Shown here piece after piece: positions 58,575-64,000 of a DNA stretch of 64,000 bases. The position numbers and the translations under genes are program-made. Source of the DNA: Candidatus Hydrogenedentota bacterium. GTDB lineage: Bacteria; Hydrogenedentota; Hydrogenedentia; Hydrogenedentales; JAEUWI01. The notes beneath the pieces are model-generated. The model saw only the letters and a list, made by a program, of their open reading frames with translations, did not search any database and was not told the DNA's origin. Numbering within the stretch: the first letter of the stretch is position 1; each line of letters begins with the position of its first letter. The stretch lies in assembly GCA_016182605.1 (NCBI GenBank), contig JACPGE010000047.1, positions 27,435 to 91,434 on the forward strand, written 5' to 3'.

Positions 58575-59936
58575 ATGCGACGACTCATTGCCTCCCTGCT
58601 CCTGTGCTGCTTCACACCGCTCTGTCTGGCGGCCCCGCTCCGGGTCACCGGCCCGTCCGGGCAGAGCCTGGAGAGCCTGGTGGGGTCGGACACCCTGATA
58701 ACCGTAGTCCTCAAGGCCAAAGGCGCCGAAGACCCGAATCTGAAACTGCACAGCCTGGGCGACACCTACTTCGTCGTCATCACGGACGCCAACAAGCGGG
58801 TGACCTACCCCTACGACATGGTGGACTCCATCCGGGTGCAGGAAGGCGCCGTGGAGAAGCCCGAGTTCAAGCTCGATCCCAGCCGCGGACTTACCGCCAA
58901 CGATCAGGAAGTGGTCGATCGCGCAATTCAGCGCCTCGAAGGCCTCTTCACAGGCAGCGATACCAGTCAGGAGCGCAAAGTAAAGGCCGCGACGCTGTTG
59001 GCTTTGAACGGCAACGCCGGGGCCGAGGCCTATCTTGATTCGCTGGTGAACTCCAACGATCTCCCCACCCAGTTCGACGGCGCCATTGCCTACTACATGC
59101 TGAACAAGGAGTTTAGCCGCAAGTTGCTCCGCGAAGGGCTGGAAAGCGGCAACCGCCAGATTCGCGCCACCGCAGCCCTGCTCGCGGGGCTGGGCGGCGC
59201 CTCCGAATTCACCCCGGAACTCATGAGCATGTTGAATGACCGCTCCGCGGAACATGTGGCTCCAGCCGCCATCGCCCTGGCCCATTTGAACAGCCGCGAG
59301 GCGATTCCCCAGCTCATCAGCCTCCTTTCCAGCCTGAATGAAGAGAAAAATGAAGCCTCCGTCAGAGCGCTTACCATTCTTGGCGGAGACGATCTCGTCG
59401 AACAATTGGAAGCACGGGCAAAGAACACCTCGGGCCAGGAGCTGTTCCGTATTGCCCAGGTCCTTATTGCCCTGGGAAATGAAACGGGCCTCAAGATGAT
59501 GAAGCACGTCTTCAATGACCAGCCCACCATTACGCCCCAGGCCGCGCTCTTTCTCGCGCCCGCGGGAGATTACGACGCGGAACAGTACCTGCGCGATCAG
59601 ATCAAGCGGCGCATTACCGAGGATGAGCCGAATCTCGTCTACCGCGCGCAAAACGCCGGCGCCCTGATCGCCGCGGGCGACAGTTCCGCACAGGCCGTCT
59701 TCCAGCAATTGCTCCGCCTTTCCACCGTGGACAAAGGCAGGGAGAACCTCGCCTATCAAAATGTGAAATCGGCCGTCTTCGAAGAATTCATCAAACTGCA
59801 GGAACGGGGACTGCTCACCATTCTCTACCCAAGCCTGGAAGATAGCGATCCCTGGGTCACCCTCGACGCCTGCAATGCTGCAATCGCGCTGGTCAAACCC
59901 GAGTACCGCGAACGCTATCTCAAGTTCCCCCACTGA
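58575..59936 (+). CDS. Secreted HEAT-repeat-like protein, unknown function
   Basis: Signal peptide MRRLIASLLLCCFTPLCLA; helical repeats (SAEHVAPAAIALAHLNSREAIPQLISLLSSLNEEKNEASVRALTILGG). Confidence 0.75.
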   Translation: MRRLIASLLLCCFTPLCLAAPLRVTGPSGQSLESLVGSDTLITVVLKAKGAEDPNLKLHSLGDTYFVVITDANKRVTYPYDMVDSIRVQEGAVEKPEFKLDPSRGLTANDQEVVDRAIQRLEGLFTGSDTSQERKVKAATLLALNGNAGAEAYLDSLVNSNDLPTQFDGAIAYYMLNKEFSRKLLREGLESGNRQIRATAALLAGLGGASEFTPELMSMLNDRSAEHVAPAAIALAHLNSREAIPQLISLLSSLNEEKNEASVRALTILGGDDLVEQLEARAKNTSGQELFRIAQVLIALGNETGLKMMKHVFNDQPTITPQAALFLAPAGDYDAEQYLRDQIKRRITEDEPNLVYRAQNAGALIAAGDSSAQAVFQQLLRLSTVDKGRENLAYQNVKSAVFEEFIKLQERGLLTILYPSLEDSDPWVTLDACNAAIALVKPEYRERYLKFPH

Positions 59937-59941
59937 TCCTG

Positions 59942-60217
59942 ATGCCCGCCATCCGGCAACACCTCCTTATCGAGGGGCGCGTTCAGGGCGTGGGATTCCG
60001 CTATGCCGCCTTTCAACGGGCCACGGCTCTGGGCCTGAGCGGATGGGTGCGCAATTTGCCCGGCGGCCGGGTAGAGGCCCTCATCGAAGGAGAAGAGGCC
60101 AGCGTGAACGCCATGATTGCGTGGTGCCAGAAAGGTCCCGCCTTTGCCCAGGTGCGTCTGGTACGCGTGAATCCCGCGCCGGATTCGCCGCCAAGCGAAG
60201 GCTTTTCAATACGTTGA
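59942..60217 (+). CDS. acyP: Acylphosphatase
   Basis: LIEGRVQGVGFRYAAFQRATALGLSGWVRNLPGGRVEALIEGEEASV signature. Confidence 0.95.
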   Translation: MPAIRQHLLIEGRVQGVGFRYAAFQRATALGLSGWVRNLPGGRVEALIEGEEASVNAMIAWCQKGPAFAQVRLVRVNPAPDSPPSEGFSIR

Positions 60218-60289
60218 GCGCGGCAGCCGGTTCTGCCGCGCGTGTATGGTATAGTTACAGGGCCAAGGATGGAAACCAGTATCGGGATC

Positions 60290-60883
60290 ATGAGTAATTT
60301 AAAGTATTCCCTTGAGATCAAACGCGCACAGTTGATGGAACAACATGCGCAAAATGTCGAGAGCCTGAACCAGATCCAGGAACTGCTCCGGAAGGCCGAC
60401 CTGCGCCGTGTCCAAGAGGCGGACAATCCCCGGAAGTGGGACAAGATCCTGGACAATCTGGAAGAGTCCCTTACGCAGGCCAAGGTTCGCGTGGAAGTTT
60501 CCTCCCTCGACCTGAAACGCATCGAGCGGGAGATTGGAACCCTCGCCCAAACCCAGCCACCCGCGCAGGAAGCGGATGACGGCAATCCCCCTTCCTTTGC
60601 AGCCCAGGACGCCCAAGACCTTGTGGAAGCCGGCGCCATGCCCAGCGATGCCCAGGATAAGGAGCGCGCCCGCCGCACCCACTTCGTGCTGCGCTCCGCC
60701 CTGGAGAAGATCCAGCTCAACCGCATCGACGACATGACGCCGCCCGAAATCCAGATTACCCACGCCTGTTACAAGAACCTCTCCAACATGAAGAACCTTT
60801 CCCCCAAGAACGAACGCCTCAAACGCATCATCACCGCGGCCGTCAAGATCCTCAACCGCCGCGCCCAAGAGCGCCCCGCCTGA
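60290..60883 (+). CDS. Hypothetical coiled-coil cytoplasmic protein
   Basis: Helical, charged; open frame 60242..60883, start uncertain. Confidence 0.6.
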   Translation: MSNLKYSLEIKRAQLMEQHAQNVESLNQIQELLRKADLRRVQEADNPRKWDKILDNLEESLTQAKVRVEVSSLDLKRIEREIGTLAQTQPPAQEADDGNPPSFAAQDAQDLVEAGAMPSDAQDKERARRTHFVLRSALEKIQLNRIDDMTPPEIQITHACYKNLSNMKNLSPKNERLKRIITAAVKILNRRAQERPA

Positions 60884-60954
60884 GCGTGCGCCCCGTGCGT
60901 GTTTGGTGTTGGCGCCCAAAAGCGCTACACTAGCTCCAAGTCTGCAATTCCAGT

Positions 60955-63858
60955 ATGGCTGTGGCCATCGACTTGGAGGATTCTCGCGTGCGGCGTCTCT
61001 TTGCCTTTTTTTTAACCATATTCATTTCCGTGCCCATGGGCGCATCCGCTGCGCCAGCCCTTCCCCCCATTGACGGCATCCCGCCGCAGCCGCTCATGGC
61101 GCAGGCGCTGCGCATTGTGGACGCGCTCTCCTTCCTTGGCAGTACCCTGAGCGATGCCGACGCCGCGCGTATTCGTGAACTCGAAGATGCCGCCCACACC
61201 CCGGAACTTGCCCACGAGTTGCAGGAAATTCTGGACCGCTACTGTCTCGCCGTGGTAAACATCAACCCGGAATCGCGGGTAAAACTCGATCCCGGCCCTG
61301 CGGATCCAAACCTGATCCAGGATGGCTGGAAGGTCTTTCTGATCAAAGTCCATAACGAAGCCGCAACACGCGCAGCCATGCGGTGGGAGTCCCCCAACGC
61401 GGAACCCTCCCTCCACGTTTCAAGCGGCGCACCGGAACCCAAACCCGAATCCCTCATCACCCCGGGACAACTCGGCAACCGCTTCCTCACGATGGCCTTC
61501 CACGAAAAGCGCCCCATGACCCGTGAGTTGACCGGATTCCCCCTCGAATACAAGATCCTTCAGATATACGCCAGTGCCGCCGGGCCGCGCGAAGCGCAAA
61601 TCTCCTTCAACGTGGGGTCGGGAACCGAAGATCTGGGCTACCGCAACGCGCTGCCCGTGCTCTTCGACTGCAAGCCCAGCGTGAAGGTCGTACTCGATGT
61701 GCGCGATGAGGACGATGCCCCCGTGATGGCCGGCTTCGTCATTCGAGACAATGTGGACCGCCTGGATCCGGAGGACCCCAAGATCGCCAAAGACTACCGC
61801 CTGAATAAAGCCCTCTCCGCGCCCTGGCAGCGGCAGGGTCTCGACACGCGGCCGCTCGTCGGCGTTTACCCCCTGCCCGCGCGCCGCGTCGCCGCGACGG
61901 ATCCCTACCCCGATTTTTTCTTTCAGCCACAGATCTACCGCAAGACCGGCGAGCACGTCATGCTCCCGCCGGGCGATTACGAGTTCACCGTGACGCGCGG
62001 CCCGGAATACCTTTCTGAAACGCGCACTGTAAACATCCCGGACGACGGCGACACCTACACGGTTAACTTCAAGCTGAAACGCTGGATTCACATGAAGGAA
62101 AAAGGCTGGTTCAGCGCCGATCACCACGTGCACGCCGGCGGCTGCAGCCACTATGAGAGCCCCGAAGCCGGCGTCAAGCCTGCCGCCATGATGCGCCAGG
62201 CCGAAGGCGAAGACCTCAATGTCGCCTGCGTCCTCACTTGGGGCCCCTGCTGGTACCACCAGAAAACCTTCTTCGAAGGCAAGGTCAGCGATCTCTCCTC
62301 GAAGGAGTACCAGATGCGCTACGACGTCGAGGTCTCGGGCTTTCCCTCCTCCCACGCCGGCCACCTCTGCCTCTTGCGCCTCTCCGAAGACGACTACCCC
62401 GGCACCACAAAAATCGAGGAATGGCCCAGTTGGACCCTACCCGTCCTCCAGTGGGGCAAGGATCAGGGCGGCGTCGTGGGCTATTCCCACTCGGGATGGG
62501 GCCTCGAACCGATGGCGCCCACGGATGAACTCCCCAACTACGTCACGCCGAAGTTCGACGGTATCGGCGCCAACGAATACATCGTCACGGCGGTACACGA
62601 TGCCGTCGACTTCATCTCCGCGGGCGACACGCCCCTCACGATGGAGTTGAACATCTGGTACCACATCCTCAACTGCGGCTTCCGCACCGCCATCAGCGGT
62701 GAAACGGATTATCCCTGCATCTTCGACGATCGCGTCGGCATGGCGCGCAGTTACGCCAAGGTCGAAGGCGGCCTGAGCTTCGACGCCTTCATGGATCACA
62801 TCAAGGCAGGCGCCAACTACGTTTCCGACGGGCGCTCCCATCTCTACAACTTCAGCGTGAACGGCGCCGCCCTCACAACAAACGGCAACGAAATCCAGCT
62901 CGCGCAGCCCGGCACGCTTTCCATCACCGCCGAAGCCGCAGCCTACTTGCCCGAACAGCAGGATGAGGCCGGCGCGCGCATCGCGGCCAGCGGCGTGATC
63001 GGGCGTCCCTACTGGCACATCGAAAAGGCCCGCGTCGGCGTCTCGCGAAAAGTGCCCGTCGAACTCGTCGTCAATGGCTACGCCGTGGACAAGGTCGAGA
63101 TCGAGGCGGACGGCTCGCCCCAGCCCATCGCCTTCCAACACACCATCGACAAGAGCAGTTGGGTGGCCCTGCGCATTCTCTACAGTGCCCACACGAATCC
63201 TGTGTACGCAATCGTCGCGGACCAACCCGTGCGCGCCTCGAAACGCAGCGCCCAATGGTGCATCGACGCCGTGGACCAGTGCTTCACCATGAAGGAGCCC
63301 GCCATCCGCAAGGAGGAAAAGAAGGCGGCCCTGGAGGCCTACGACCGCGCACGGCAAGCCTATCAATTAATCCTTGATGAGGCCTACGACGATCGCGTGG
63401 CCGCACCCGGCGTGGTGACGTCCGTGCAGTTGCTTCCGCCACGGCCCCAGCCGGAAAAAGGAGAGCTCGTCGGCGTGCAATCCGGCAACGTGACCCACAC
63501 CCAGGGCTGGCTCTTTTCCTACGCGAACAACTCCAGCTTCGAAGGCTACGGCTACTGGACCCTGAAGGGCGCCGGTTCCGAAACCTTCACCTGGGACTGT
63601 CAGGGCGTGACGCCCGGCATCTACGAGGTGCACGCATGGGTGCAAAACGACCCGAGAAAAGATCACGCCACGAACGCGCACTACCACGTGCTCAGTGCGG
63701 ACGGCGCCTTTGACGCCTTCGTCGACCAGACCAAGGACTACCAGACTTGGCACCGCCTCGGACAATTCCGCCTCAGCCCGCACAGCAAAATCATTCTGGA
63801 CAACAACGCCGACGGCAATGTCGTCGCCGACGCCCTCCTCCTCATCCCCGCAAACTAA
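60955..63858 (+). CDS. Secreted CehA/McbA family (PHP-like) metallohydrolase
   Basis: KGWFSADHHVHAGGCSHYESPEAGVKPAAMMRQAEGEDLNVACVLTWG; GYSHSGWGLEP; signal peptide. Confidence 0.87.
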   Translation: MAVAIDLEDSRVRRLFAFFLTIFISVPMGASAAPALPPIDGIPPQPLMAQALRIVDALSFLGSTLSDADAARIRELEDAAHTPELAHELQEILDRYCLAVVNINPESRVKLDPGPADPNLIQDGWKVFLIKVHNEAATRAAMRWESPNAEPSLHVSSGAPEPKPESLITPGQLGNRFLTMAFHEKRPMTRELTGFPLEYKILQIYASAAGPREAQISFNVGSGTEDLGYRNALPVLFDCKPSVKVVLDVRDEDDAPVMAGFVIRDNVDRLDPEDPKIAKDYRLNKALSAPWQRQGLDTRPLVGVYPLPARRVAATDPYPDFFFQPQIYRKTGEHVMLPPGDYEFTVTRGPEYLSETRTVNIPDDGDTYTVNFKLKRWIHMKEKGWFSADHHVHAGGCSHYESPEAGVKPAAMMRQAEGEDLNVACVLTWGPCWYHQKTFFEGKVSDLSSKEYQMRYDVEVSGFPSSHAGHLCLLRLSEDDYPGTTKIEEWPSWTLPVLQWGKDQGGVVGYSHSGWGLEPMAPTDELPNYVTPKFDGIGANEYIVTAVHDAVDFISAGDTPLTMELNIWYHILNCGFRTAISGETDYPCIFDDRVGMARSYAKVEGGLSFDAFMDHIKAGANYVSDGRSHLYNFSVNGAALTTNGNEIQLAQPGTLSITAEAAAYLPEQQDEAGARIAASGVIGRPYWHIEKARVGVSRKVPVELVVNGYAVDKVEIEADGSPQPIAFQHTIDKSSWVALRILYSAHTNPVYAIVADQPVRASKRSAQWCIDAVDQCFTMKEPAIRKEEKKAALEAYDRARQAYQLILDEAYDDRVAAPGVVTSVQLLPPRPQPEKGELVGVQSGNVTHTQGWLFSYANNSSFEGYGYWTLKGAGSETFTWDCQGVTPGIYEVHAWVQNDPRKDHATNAHYHVLSADGAFDAFVDQTKDYQTWHRLGQFRLSPHSKIILDNNADGNVVADALLLIPAN

Positions 63859-64000
63859 TCCACCAAGGGGACTGTTAGCATGCATAGGCGTGGTTTTTTC
63901 AAGCGGAGATGAAAAAGTGGGAAGCCTCCGGGCAATATTCGCAAATCGAATGGCGTGGACCGACGGGTCGGCCACGAAACCCAAGGAGACTTCCCATGAA

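Overview
64 kb bacterial chromosomal window: GC-rich, no CRISPR array, and no rRNA or tRNA that I could recognise. Secreted proteins with GEGEGE low-complexity linkers suggest a PVC or Hydrogenedentes-like lineage, which is a guess only. Core genes: pilT, glyQS, rsgA, lysA, radA-disA, pyrK-pyrD, pyrF-pyrE, NatA/NatB-like ABC genes, acylphosphatase. Between them lie very large secreted proteins (subtilase, cytochrome/propeller-PhoPQ-related fusion, LVIVD/TSP3 protein, beta-helix protein), a Ser/Thr kinase-lipoprotein-FadL operon, a WD40-caspase operon, two HicAB-type modules, a HEPN-MNT pair and an IS630 element. Most notable non-coding signal: two integrase-free cassettes (HEPN-MNT, about 0.9 kb; WD40-caspase operon, about 4.4 kb) each sit at the 3' end of a biosynthetic gene (lysA, pyrE), and a second, diverged but in-frame copy of that gene's 3' end lies on the far side. 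In lysA, 7 of 9 differences are synonymous third-position changes, which looks like an alternative allele rather than a decayed duplication. The window also has two families of TIR-bounded elements with variable cores, one showing a compensatory change, plus several dispersed intergenic repeat families. All alignments were done by eye.
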